A program made the translations under genes and the position numbers. The notes under the pieces are model-generated. The model made no database searches and was not told the origin of the DNA. It was given only the letters and a program-made list of their open reading frames with translations. From NCBI RefSeq assembly GCF_001715195.1, contig NZ_MDWE01000037.1:20326-84325 (forward strand): a DNA stretch of 64,000 nucleotides. Reading direction: 5' to 3'. Source of the stretch: Rhodohalobacter halophilus. GTDB lineage: Bacteria; Bacteroidota; Rhodothermia; Balneolales; Balneolaceae. This document shows positions 46,014-54,140 of the stretch, piece by piece. Numbering within the stretch: position 1 is the first letter of the stretch; each line of letters opens with the position of its first letter.

Positions 46014-46670
46014 ATGACAGAACGAAAAAAACCGGATGCTGACTTACGGAATTACTACACTGTATTCTGGGAGTTAGGCCTTCTTGCCGCGCTGGTTATT
46101 TTTATCATACTGGTAAGAGCTGATTTTACCAGTCAGGCGCCCGAAGAGTACGTAATGGACGAACAAGAAGTTGTGGAGATGGAAGAGATTATCCAGACAC
46201 GACAGATTGAAACACCCCCACCACCACCCAGACCTCCGGTTCCTGTTGAGGTTCCTAACGATGAGATTATTGAAGATGTAGATATTGATATCTCTGCTGA
46301 TCTTGACCTGGGAGGACAACTGAGTATGCCTCCTCCACCGCCTCCTGCCGAGGAAGAAGATGAAGAAGATTTCTTTGTAGTTGTAGAGGAGATGCCGGAA
46401 CTGATCGGTGGCCTCGGTGAACTTCAAAGTAAAATCAGATATCCTGAAATGGCACGGCGAGCAGGAATTGAAGGACGTGTTTACATCCAGTTTATTGTAA
46501 ATGAGCAGGGTCAGGTTGAAAACCCACAAGTTATTCGCGGAATTGGCGGCGGTGCTGATGAAGAAGCACTTCGTGTTGTGAGCCAGGCTGAGTTTAAACC
46601 CGGTATGCAGCGTGGACGTCCGGTAAGAGTTCAGTATAGTTTACCGATCTTTTTCCGCCTACAGAACTAA
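46014..46670 (+). CDS. TonB family energy transducer
   Basis: 218 residues: a short basic cytoplasmic N-terminus, one membrane helix (about 20-38), acidic and proline-rich periplasmic spacers (PPPPPRPPVPVEVP at about 67-80 and PPPPPPAEEE around 105-115), then a C-terminal TonB domain (about 130-218) with YPEMARRAGIEGRVYIQFIV and PVRVQYSLPIFF. It passes proton-motive force to outer-membrane receptors. No ExbB or ExbD gene is adjacent, so it must use a set encoded elsewhere. Confidence 0.94.
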   Translation: MTERKKPDADLRNYYTVFWELGLLAALVIFIILVRADFTSQAPEEYVMDEQEVVEMEEIIQTRQIETPPPPPRPPVPVEVPNDEIIEDVDIDISADLDLGGQLSMPPPPPPAEEEDEEDFFVVVEEMPELIGGLGELQSKIRYPEMARRAGIEGRVYIQFIVNEQGQVENPQVIRGIGGGADEEALRVVSQAEFKPGMQRGRPVRVQYSLPIFFRLQN

Positions 46671-46692
46671 ATATTTCTTTTTTAGACTTTAT

Positions 46693-46727
46693 AAAGGTGA
46701 TTCAGCAAAACTGGATCACCTTTTTTT
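46693..46727 (+). terminator. Terminator downstream of tonB
   Basis: Stem of 13 pairs, AAAGGTGATTCAG/CTGGATCACCTTT with one T-G wobble, 5-base loop and a run of T. It touches the stop of the convergent NUDIX gene at 46726. Confidence 0.92.
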
Positions 46728-47151
46728 ATTTTAAAGAATCAAGCCAAGCAGAAAATGCGTCCAACACCTTTCTTAGGTTTTCGAAACCAACCAGATCAAA
46801 TGCCCGATCAAGCTCTACCCATTTTAGGTCTGTGATCCCCTCCTCTTGCTGTGGGCTCAGATCGGAACTGTTCCTTGCCACCATAGCGTACCAGAATGTA
46901 GTTTTCCCAAAATCTATTCCATCCTGCCGGTATTCATGGTAGGTCTCACAGAGAAAGGACTTTAAAATGGGCGGGATATCAGAACCGGTCTCCTCCGCTA
47001 CCTCACGCACGGCACAATCTGAAATTGATTCCCCTTCATCCTGTTTGCCTTTTGGCAGATCCCATATACCATTTCTCTTGATCAGTAATACAATTGGGGT
47101 GCCTTTATCATACCGATAGAGAACACCCCCTCCTGCTTTAATTAAAACCAA
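46726..47151 (-). CDS. NUDIX hydrolase
   Basis: About 141 residues from a TTG at 47151. A longer frame (ATG at 47211) would overlap the upstream gene by 59 bases. The Nudix box is complete: GKQDEGESISDCAVREVAEETGSDI, with the REVAEE catalytic core. The preceding LPKGK context and the IDFGKTTFWY strand are typical of small nucleotide pyrophosphatases. The substrate is unknown, possibly diadenosine polyphosphates or oxidised nucleotides. The TTG comes just after the DUF1844 stop, which favours the short form. Confidence 0.88.
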   Translation of the reverse strand: MVLIKAGGGVLYRYDKGTPIVLLIKRNGIWDLPKGKQDEGESISDCAVREVAEETGSDIPPILKSFLCETYHEYRQDGIDFGKTTFWYAMVARNSSDLSPQQEEGITDLKWVELDRAFDLVGFENLRKVLDAFSAWLDSLK

Positions 47152-47152
47152 G

Positions 47153-47491
47153 TTAATTCTCTTCTGATTTGTCAGCCGATTCACTTTTGCCGCTACCTTT
47201 CTTCTTCTCATCAGCGTAGTTCAGGCGGAGAGTGGTTAAAGTCTGCTCCAGATAGTCGGTTACCTCTTTAGGGAGATTCCCTTTGGTGTATGCCTGAAGC
47301 ATATTCAGAGTGTCAATCGCAAATTTTGCCGAGCTTAAATCGCGCTCTACCTTATCCGTTTGTGGATTTTTTATCTTCCCCATTCCCATCATAGCTATTT
47401 GCTGATGCTGTTGTATGAGCATCACAAATAACAACTGCTGTTGCTGTTCGGGGCTTAAATTTTCGGGTGTCTTTTGATTTTCGTTACTCAT
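47153..47491 (-). CDS. DUF1844 family protein
   Basis: 112 residues with the DUF1844 pattern: FVMLIQQHQQIAMMGMGKIKNPQTDKVERDLSSAKFAIDTLNMLQAYTKGNLPKEV is spread over residues 22-77, and the tail is Lys/Ser/Glu-rich. The family is cytosolic and of unknown role, often next to unrelated genes. It has a 97-base divergent control region with the DUF1015 gene. Confidence 0.85.
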   Translation of the reverse strand: MSNENQKTPENLSPEQQQQLLFVMLIQQHQQIAMMGMGKIKNPQTDKVERDLSSAKFAIDTLNMLQAYTKGNLPKEVTDYLEQTLTTLRLNYADEKKKGSGKSESADKSEEN

Positions 47492-47588
47492 GTCACTGTT
47501 TTAATTCTAAATTACAATTCAATGCGATGATATTGTAAAGAGTTTGTATACTTACGGGAACACAAAAATACAAAAATCAACAGACTAA

Positions 47589-48800
47589 ATGGCTATCATT
47601 CAACCGTTCCGCGGATGGCTTCCGAAACCTGAGCATGCTGATGAAGTTGCCTGCGTTCCATACGATGTAATCAATACAGAAGAGGCAAAAGAACTTGCCG
47701 AAGGAAAACCCAACAGCTACTTGCACGTAATCCGGCCGGAAATAGACCTGCCGGACGGAACACCTTTTAACGACGACAAGGTTTACCAAAAAGGGGCTGA
47801 AAATCTCAAGAAACTTTTAGGATCAGACCTCTTCCTACAAGATGAAAAACCGGCTGTTTATATCTATCAGATGGAGGTAGACAGCCATACTCAAACAGGT
47901 GTTTACACCTGCGCCTCCGTCCAGGATTACGATAATGATGTAATTTTAAAACATGAACTAACCCGCCCCGATAAAGAGGACGACCGAACCAGGCATATCC
48001 TCACTCAAGAAGCACACGCAGAGCCGGTCATGCTCACGTTTCGGGATTCAGAGGACATCTCATTTCAGATTGAGAAGATCACCATCACACAACCTCCTTT
48101 CATTGAGCACGAAGGAGAAGGCGGAGTTACCCATCGTATCTGGAAAACATTTGCAACAGCTGAAATGGTAAAAGGCTTTGCTGATGTTGCCAAACTCTAC
48201 ATTGCCGATGGGCATCATCGCTGTAAAAGTGCATCACGAGTGGCCGAACAACTACGAAAAGAGCGAAACGTATTCCCGGGGGAAGCTGAGTTTGAATATT
48301 TTCCGGTTGTGCTTTTTCCAATGTCTCAAATGAAAATTCTACCCTACAATCGGGTGATTAAATCAGTAACCAAAGAGAAGTTCAACTCTATCAAAAAGGA
48401 GTATGGTCTGATTCCCACCGACCAAAAAGAGCCGGAACAGAAAGGGGCTGTCTCTATCTATTTTGATGAAACCTGGTGGAGTATGAAGCTCCCGGCAGCA
48501 GCATCTCAGAAAGTTTCGGCCTCTCTTGATGTTGCTCGATTACAGGATGGATTTTTAAATCCCGTATTTGGAATTGAAAATCCACGAACAGATCAAAATA
48601 TTAACTTTGTGGGTGGAATTCGCGGAACCAAAGAGCTGGAGAAACTTGTGGATAAAGGTTCTTATGATCTGGCGATCAGTATGTACCCAACTTCCATCCG
48701 GGAGCTGCTCGATGTATCGGATCAGGGTGAATTGATGCCGCCAAAATCCACATGGTTCGAGCCAAAAATAAAATCAGGATTAATCGTTCACACATTTTAA
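47589..48800 (+). CDS. DUF1015 family protein
   Basis: 403 residues. It opens with IIQPFRGWLPKPEHADEVACVPYDVI, the DUF1015 signature, followed by HELTRPDKEDDRTRH and YIADGHHRCKSASRVA later on. The family is widespread in bacteria and often linked to serC and serA in Bacteroidota; its function is unknown, though a kinase-like or serine-related role has been proposed for relatives. Here serC starts 13 bases downstream, so the two are co-transcribed. serA is not in the window. Confidence 0.88.
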   Translation: MAIIQPFRGWLPKPEHADEVACVPYDVINTEEAKELAEGKPNSYLHVIRPEIDLPDGTPFNDDKVYQKGAENLKKLLGSDLFLQDEKPAVYIYQMEVDSHTQTGVYTCASVQDYDNDVILKHELTRPDKEDDRTRHILTQEAHAEPVMLTFRDSEDISFQIEKITITQPPFIEHEGEGGVTHRIWKTFATAEMVKGFADVAKLYIADGHHRCKSASRVAEQLRKERNVFPGEAEFEYFPVVLFPMSQMKILPYNRVIKSVTKEKFNSIKKEYGLIPTDQKEPEQKGAVSIYFDETWWSMKLPAAASQKVSASLDVARLQDGFLNPVFGIENPRTDQNINFVGGIRGTKELEKLVDKGSYDLAISMYPTSIRELLDVSDQGELMPPKSTWFEPKIKSGLIVHTF

Positions 48801-48813
48801 ATCACGGAATATT

Positions 48814-49893
48814 ATGAATAGAGTTCACAATTTTAGTGCAGGTCCGGCAACACTTCCCCTCTCGGTATTAGAGAAGGTTCAAAATGAGCTAATAGATTAC
48901 AAAGGGAAAGGTGCATCAATCATAGAGATGAGCCATCGAAGCCCGGAATACACCGAGGTCAATCGTCAGGCGGTAGAAAGAATCAAAAAAATAACCGGTG
49001 CAGATGACGACTGGGTAGTGTTGTTTCTCCAGGGTGGTGCAAGCAGCCAGTTTATGATGGTTGCGCACAATTTCCTGAATAATCAGCGAACAGCTAACTA
49101 CATCGATACCGGTACATGGTCTGCCAAAGCGATCAAAGAAGCTAAATTGTTTGGTAACGTTCATACCTCATTTTCAGGCAAAGAAGGCGGGTATAAACAC
49201 ATACCGCTGTCAGATGAACTCAGCTTTGCGGATGACGCTGTTTACACTCACTTCACCAGCAATAATACCGTGGCCGGGTCACAATTTGCAAGCGAACCCG
49301 AAAGCGGTGGAGCACCTTTAGTGTGCGATGCCTCTTCCGATTTCCTATCCCGGCCCATTGATCTGGAAAAATATGGATTGATCTATGCCGGTGCACAAAA
49401 AAATGTGGGTCCTGCAGGTGCAACGGTTGTGATGGTGAGAAAAAGTTTTCTCGAAAAACAGCGCCCCGAGGCAATTCCAACCATACTGAACTATCAAACC
49501 CATGTAGAAAAACTCTTCAACACTCCTCCTGTTTTTGCAGTTTACATGATAAACTATGTGCTCGAATGGGTGTTGGAAAAGGGTGGCCTCTCCTACTTTG
49601 AGGAGTTCAGCACAAAAAAATCCGATCTGATCTATAATCAGATCGACAAGGATGACTTTTACAGAGGTGCTGTAGAGAACGATGCCCGATCAAAAATGAA
49701 TATCACCTTCAGGCTGCCAACAGAAGAGCTGGAGCAGAAATTTATCTCTGAAGCCGCTTCAGAGGGCATGGTAAACCTGAAGGGTCACCGTTCGGTGGGC
49801 GGAGTCCGTGCAAGTATCTACAATGCCTGCGAATTGGCAAGTGTAAAAGCCCTTGCTGATTTTATGGCTAATTTTAGATCTAAAAACGGGTAA
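48814..49893 (+). CDS. serC: 3-phosphoserine/phosphohydroxythreonine aminotransferase
   Basis: Class V PLP aminotransferase of serine and pyridoxal phosphate synthesis, 359 residues. The PLP lysine is K196 in YAGAQKNVGPAG. The N-terminal HNFSAGPATLP motif (5-15), FLQGGASSQF (71-80) and the C-terminal LKGHRSVGGVRASIYNA block are conserved. It ends in a 14-bp perfect hairpin terminator. The pairing with DUF1015 is conserved in related genomes by memory. Confidence 0.95.
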   Translation: MNRVHNFSAGPATLPLSVLEKVQNELIDYKGKGASIIEMSHRSPEYTEVNRQAVERIKKITGADDDWVVLFLQGGASSQFMMVAHNFLNNQRTANYIDTGTWSAKAIKEAKLFGNVHTSFSGKEGGYKHIPLSDELSFADDAVYTHFTSNNTVAGSQFASEPESGGAPLVCDASSDFLSRPIDLEKYGLIYAGAQKNVGPAGATVVMVRKSFLEKQRPEAIPTILNYQTHVEKLFNTPPVFAVYMINYVLEWVLEKGGLSYFEEFSTKKSDLIYNQIDKDDFYRGAVENDARSKMNITFRLPTEELEQKFISEAASEGMVNLKGHRSVGGVRASIYNACELASVKALADFMANFRSKNG

Positions 49894-49900
49894 TCAATTA

Positions 49901-49931
49901 TTCACCGGATAACTTAGAGTTATCCGGTGAA
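49901..49931. terminator. Bidirectional terminator between serC and rhomboid genes
   Basis: A perfect 14-base stem (TTCACCGGATAACT and its complement) with a 3-base loop, TAG. It lies between convergent genes, 8 bases after serC and 3 bases past the end of the rhomboid gene. The T-run is short on both sides, so efficiency may depend on stem strength. Confidence 0.85.
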
Positions 49932-49934
49932 TTT

Positions 49935-50531
49935 TCAGATCAAGCCCAGAACCGTCAAAAAGTGATCAACACTGTTGGGTACAAAAAAGAGTAGATAGAG
50001 CACACCCCAAAGTGCACCGGCGATATGAGCTTCGTGATTCACGTTCCCACCTCCGCGTTTACTCTCAAAAACACTGTAAAGCAGAAACATCAGCCCAAAT
50101 ATCCAGGCAGGAATTGGAATCGGCAAAAGTATAATGATGATTTTCTCAGTCGGGTAGAGAAATATATATCCAAACAGTACACTTTCTACCGCCCCCGAAG
50201 CTCCCAGCGTGGCATAGTTTGGATTTTCCCTGTGGCGAATAAGCGAAGGTAACGCAGAGAAGACTAAACCCGTAAAATAGAGAGCCAAATAGTGGTATAA
50301 ACCCAGGGTTTGCTCAATTACAATTCCAAAAAAGAAGAGCACAAACATATTCACTAATAGGTGCCCAACGCTGCCATGCAGAAACCCTGAGCTGATCACT
50401 TCATACCAGGTCCCCTTCCTGACCGTGCGATATGGCCGGAGCATCCCTGTTTCCAATATTCTCTGATCTACATAGAGTGCCGCTAATGAGATGAAACTTG
50501 TAACAGCAATAAGTGTTAGTGTAACCGTCAT
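49935..50531 (-). CDS. Rhomboid family intramembrane serine protease
   Basis: 198 residues, six membrane helices. The catalytic serine is S112 in GASGA and the catalytic histidine H169 in NHEAHIAGALWG. HGSVGHLLVNM at 52-62 is the conserved oxyanion/gating region of helix 2. It is the compact bacterial core without extra domains. Substrates are unknown. It is divergent from the RlpA-like gene. Confidence 0.92.
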   Translation of the reverse strand: MTVTLTLIAVTSFISLAALYVDQRILETGMLRPYRTVRKGTWYEVISSGFLHGSVGHLLVNMFVLFFFGIVIEQTLGLYHYLALYFTGLVFSALPSLIRHRENPNYATLGASGAVESVLFGYIFLYPTEKIIIILLPIPIPAWIFGLMFLLYSVFESKRGGGNVNHEAHIAGALWGVLYLLFFVPNSVDHFLTVLGLI

Positions 50532-50665
50532 GTTTGATACTTTTAATTAAGTCGAATGAATATAAGGGAATTGAAAACAATTACAGATCTTATTCGATCT
50601 CTCATTTTACTTCATCTCCCAAATTGCTACTTTTTATCCGACAACTTAAACCTGTTGCTGTTTCT

Positions 50666-51349
50666 ATGACCCGGCTACTACAAAAATCGACTGTTTACAT
50701 TTTACTCCTCCTATTTTTGAGCTCATGCGGTATTTCAAGAAAAAGTGTTTCACCCGATACTCCTGAACGCGACTATTCGTCCGTTGATGCGGGAGCAGAA
50801 ATTGAATCGGGTGTAGCGAGCTGGTATGGTCCCAATTTTCATGGAAAACTTACGGCAAATGGGGAAACCTATAACATGAATGGCATGACAGCTGCTCATC
50901 GGAGTCTGCCTTTTAACACCGTGGTACAGGTTGAAAATCAAACCAATGGCAAAACAGTTGTTGTTCGGATAAATGACCGCGGCCCCTATGCTCACAACCG
51001 TATTATTGATCTCTCAAGAAGAGCTGCCCGGGAAATAGATATGGAGGAAGTTGGAACAGCAGAAGTAAGACTATTTCTGGTTGAAGAGGGTGACCGACCG
51101 CTCTCTGAAGATAACCTCAATAGTATAGAAACGTTCACTGTTCAGCTTGCATCATTCAAATCCCGAAGTGAAGCTGAAAACTTTATCTCATCCATCTCAG
51201 GCGCACGAATAGAACCCGTGCCTGTTGCCGGAGAAACTGTCTACAGAATCTATTATGGTACATACTCCGACCCAACAGACGCTCGCGATGCCATGCAACG
51301 CCTCAGAAGGCAGGGACTTGACGGATTTGTAAAACAAACTCAGAACTGA
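50666..51349 (+). CDS. rlpA: RlpA-family septal ring lytic transglycosylase lipoprotein with SPOR domain
   Basis: About 227 residues from the ATG at 50666. An upstream frame extension without signal features is unlikely. A lipoprotein signal ends at Cys21 (LSSC). The double-psi beta barrel (about 48-140) has ASWYGPNFHGKLTANGE and the catalytic-type RINDRGPY at 101-108. A C-terminal SPOR domain (about 148-227) binds denuded glycan at the septum. RlpA cleaves glycan strands lacking stem peptides and helps daughter-cell separation. Confidence 0.9.
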   Translation: MTRLLQKSTVYILLLLFLSSCGISRKSVSPDTPERDYSSVDAGAEIESGVASWYGPNFHGKLTANGETYNMNGMTAAHRSLPFNTVVQVENQTNGKTVVVRINDRGPYAHNRIIDLSRRAAREIDMEEVGTAEVRLFLVEEGDRPLSEDNLNSIETFTVQLASFKSRSEAENFISSISGARIEPVPVAGETVYRIYYGTYSDPTDARDAMQRLRRQGLDGFVKQTQN

Positions 51350-51367
51350 TTTTTTCTTAATTCATGG

Positions 51368-51384
51368 ATTGATTTTAAATCAAT
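51368..51384. promoter_or_regulatory. 17-base perfect palindrome upstream of the crtI-like gene
   Basis: ATTGATTT-T-AAATCAAT, a perfect inverted repeat 38 bases before the crtI-like ATG. It has the size and symmetry of a dimeric repressor operator. No T-run follows it, so it is not an obvious terminator of the rlpA gene. Confidence 0.5.
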
Positions 51385-51421
51385 TTGGGTTAACATGCCA
51401 TAACTCAAATTAATCAAGCTC

Positions 51422-52900
51422 ATGAAGAAAAATATCATCGTAATCGGGAGTGGATTTGGCGGCCTCGCAACTGCTTCCCGACTATTATCAAAGGGACACA
51501 ACGTAACGATTTACGAAAAGCGTGACAAACCCGGTGGACGAGCCTATGTCTATGAAATGAACGGGTTTAAATTTGATGGCGGCCCAACTGTTATCACTGC
51601 TCCTTTTATGTTCGATGATATCTATTCGGCAGCCGGGAAAAAGCGTGAAGACTATTTTAAGTTGGTCCCCTGCGACCCTTTTTACAGAATTTTTGATCAC
51701 AATGGCAATCCCTTCGATTATAATAATGATCACAATTTCATCCTCTCTGAAATTGAGAAAGTGAATCCGGATGATAAAGCCGGCTACGAGGAATTTATAA
51801 AAACCACAAAACCAATCTTTGAAAAGGGATTTGTTGAACTTGCCGATAAACCGTTCCCAAAGTTTACAGACATGCTGAAGGTTGCTCCGGACCTGATCAA
51901 ACTTCAGTCGCATAAGTCTGTGTATAAATATGTGTCCCAGTTTATCGAAAATGAATTTCTTCGACGAGCATTTTCATTCCACCCGCTGTTGGTTGGCGGT
52001 AACCCATTCGATACAACCTCCATTTACTCCATGATACACTACCTGGAACGTGAGTGGGGAGTTCACTATGCGATGGGTGGAACCGGGGCGATTGTAGACG
52101 GCATGGTTAAACTGATTAAAGAACAGGGCGGAGAAATTAAGTTGAATTCAGAAATTAGTGAAATCCTGGTTGAAAATGGCCGTGCAACCGGAATTCGTCT
52201 CCCCGGCGGAGAGGTTCAAAAAGCAGATGTTGTGGTAAGCAATGCCGACGTTGCATTTACTTATAAAAATCTGATTAGCCCCAAACATCGAAAAAAGTAT
52301 ACCGATCGTAAAATAGAGCGGACAAAATACAGTATGTCTCTTTTTGTGATCTACTTTGGGACAAAAAAGCGATACAACAACACAAACCTCGAACATCATA
52401 ACATCATACTTGGAGAGAGGTATAAAGGTTTGCTGAGCGATATTTTCCATAAGAAACACCTTTCTGATGATTTTTCTCTCTATCTGCATATGCCAACCAA
52501 AACTGATCCTTCGATGGCACCTGAGGGGCACGAAGCATTCTATGTTCTTTCACCGGTTCCCCACCTCGATGGCGATGTTGACTGGAATGAAATGGCACCG
52601 AAGTATCGAAATATGATCATGCAGTTTCTTGAGGATAACTACCTCCCCGACCTTCAGGAAAACATCGTTGCTGAGCACTACATCGATCCGCTTCACTTTC
52701 AGAATGAACTGAACAGCTTTAAAGGATCCGCTTTTTCAGTTGAACCGATTCTAACGCAATCAGCCTGGTTCCGGCCTCACAACCGCAGTGAGGATGTAGA
52801 TGATCTCTATTTTGTAGGAGCCGGTACACATCCCGGTGCGGGTCTGCCGGGCGTACTCTCCTCGGCCAAGATTGCCGAAGATTTAATAGGGAAAGCTTAA
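51422..52900 (+). CDS. crtI: CrtI-family phytoene desaturase/carotenoid oxidoreductase
   Basis: 492 residues. The FAD fold GSGFGGL is at 9-15, followed by [21 protein letters not shown], the typical desaturase block. The C-terminus has [25 protein letters not shown], the conserved second FAD and substrate segment. It probably makes coloured polyenes such as lycopene, but phytoene desaturase, diapophytoene desaturase and ketolase relatives are not separable from sequence alone. No crtB or crtE gene is adjacent. The gene stands alone with its own terminator, so the pathway is split. Confidence 0.9.
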   Translation: MKKNIIVIGSGFGGLATASRLLSKGHNVTIYEKRDKPGGRAYVYEMNGFKFDGGPTVITAPFMFDDIYSAAGKKREDYFKLVPCDPFYRIFDHNGNPFDYNNDHNFILSEIEKVNPDDKAGYEEFIKTTKPIFEKGFVELADKPFPKFTDMLKVAPDLIKLQSHKSVYKYVSQFIENEFLRRAFSFHPLLVGGNPFDTTSIYSMIHYLEREWGVHYAMGGTGAIVDGMVKLIKEQGGEIKLNSEISEILVENGRATGIRLPGGEVQKADVVVSNADVAFTYKNLISPKHRKKYTDRKIERTKYSMSLFVIYFGTKKRYNNTNLEHHNIILGERYKGLLSDIFHKKHLSDDFSLYLHMPTKTDPSMAPEGHEAFYVLSPVPHLDGDVDWNEMAPKYRNMIMQFLEDNYLPDLQENIVAEHYIDPLHFQNELNSFKGSAFSVEPILTQSAWFRPHNRSEDVDDLYFVGAGTHPGAGLPGVLSSAKIAEDLIGKA

Positions 52901-52936
52901 AAAGTCTTAAAAAGTATAGATGATTGACTCTCATAA

Positions 52937-52973
52937 AAAAAGGGCTGTCATTTTTAGTATGACAGCCCCTTTT
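52937..52973. terminator. Bidirectional terminator between crtI and the transaldolase-like gene
   Basis: Stem AAAAGGGCTGTCAT/ATGACAGCCCCTTTT with a 7-base loop, A-run on the left and T-run on the right. It lies between convergent genes. Confidence 0.92.
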
Positions 52974-52993
52974 AAATCTATTGCAATGATATA

Positions 52994-53650
52994 CTATTTG
53001 AGAGATTTTTGAAGATCTTCCCAATCAGCGAGAAAGCGCTCGAGCCCGATATCTGTAAGGGGGTGTTTCAGCAGCTGATCAATCACCTTAAGAGGCATCG
53101 TTGCAACATCAGCTCCCAGCCTTGCACTTTCAAGTAAATGCATTGGATGTCGAATACTTGCAGCCAGAATTTCTGTATTAAACCCATAGTTGTCATAGAT
53201 CACCCGGATATCGGCAATCAAATCCATTCCTTCGCTCGAAATATCATCCAGACGCCCGATAAAAGGAGAGATGTATGTAGCCCCTGCCTTGGCGGCAATT
53301 AACGCTTGTGACGCAGAAAAACAGAGTGTGCAATTTGTTTTGATCCCTTCATCGCTAAATGTTTTGATCGCTTTAATGCCGTCTTTAATCAGAGGTACTT
53401 TTACAACCACGTTATCTGCGATGGATGCAATTTTACGTCCCTCTTCCAGGATCTCATTATACTCTGTTGAGATCACTTCAGCAGAAACATCTCCATCTAC
53501 AATATCACAAATTTTTGCAATGTGGCCTTCAAAATCGCTTACACCTACTTTAGCGCAGAGACTGGGGTTGGTTGTCACCCCGTCAAGTACACCTAAATCA
53601 TTGGCTTCCTTGATTTCATCCAGATCGGCAGTGTCAATAAAAAATTTCAT
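52994..53650 (-). CDS. Transaldolase / fructose-6-phosphate aldolase family protein
   Basis: 218 residues, a compact class I aldolase barrel. The Schiff-base lysine is K84 in [15 protein letters not shown] (24-31), NCTLCFS and [11 protein letters not shown] are family blocks. Short transaldolases (TalC/FSA type) of this size either act as transaldolases or cleave fructose-6-phosphate. NCTLCFS and the GRLDD loop slightly favour the transaldolase type, but the activity is not certain. Placed alone, facing crtI. Confidence 0.92.
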   Translation of the reverse strand: MKFFIDTADLDEIKEANDLGVLDGVTTNPSLCAKVGVSDFEGHIAKICDIVDGDVSAEVISTEYNEILEEGRKIASIADNVVVKVPLIKDGIKAIKTFSDEGIKTNCTLCFSASQALIAAKAGATYISPFIGRLDDISSEGMDLIADIRVIYDNYGFNTEILAASIRHPMHLLESARLGADVATMPLKVIDQLLKHPLTDIGLERFLADWEDLQKSLK

Positions 53651-53776
53651 ATGAGGAATGTTGTTAATGTGAATTTGTTTAGTTTAATATAAGAAGAATG
53701 ACAGACAGGATAACAGTTTAAAGATCAGCTGCATTTTGCTATTTTAAGTAGAAACGCTAACAGAAATTTATCAGTT

Positions 53777-54076
53777 ATGGATAATTCAGGAAAAGGTTTT
53801 GCACTCGGGTTGATTACCGGCGCAGTTGTAGGTTCAGTCGTGGCACTCTTATATGCGCCCGACTCCGGTTCCAATACCCGCGGCAAAATATCGTATCAAG
53901 TCAGCAATTATGCCGATGAACTCAATAAGTTGATTCGTCAGCTTAAAAATGAAAAGGAGAAAATTTCATCAGATGCCAAACAAAAAGGCGATGATGTTGT
54001 TTCCGATGCGAAAAAACGAGCAGATGACCTTATTAAAGAAGCGGAAGCACTTCTCGAAAATATTGAAAAGAAGTAG
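53777..54076 (+). CDS. YtxH domain-containing protein
   Basis: 99 residues. An N-terminal Gly-rich hydrophobic helix (about 7-27, GLITGAVVGSVVALLYAPDSG) followed by a Lys/Asp-rich helical tail, the YtxH pattern. Related small proteins are induced by stress in Bacillus, but the role is not known. It has its own terminator and is divergent from the transaldolase-like gene. Confidence 0.85.
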   Translation: MDNSGKGFALGLITGAVVGSVVALLYAPDSGSNTRGKISYQVSNYADELNKLIRQLKNEKEKISSDAKQKGDDVVSDAKKRADDLIKEAEALLENIEKK

Positions 54077-54101
54077 TTCTTTCCTTTAAATCATCTATAT
54101 A

Positions 54102-54133
54102 AAAAAAGCCCTGATTTTCATCAGGGCTTTTTT
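54102..54133. terminator. Bidirectional terminator between ytxH-like gene and rpoC
   Basis: A perfect 14-base stem AAAAAAGCCCTGAT/ATCAGGGCTTTTTT with a 4-base loop. It ends the rpoBC transcript on the minus strand and the ytxH-like transcript on the plus strand. Confidence 0.94.
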
Positions 54134-54140
54134 ATTTCGT

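Noticed and set aside
50534..50665. N-terminal extension of rlpA
   Set aside because: It would bury the lipoprotein signal peptide inside the protein. The ATG at 50666 gives a normal signal ending in LSSC.
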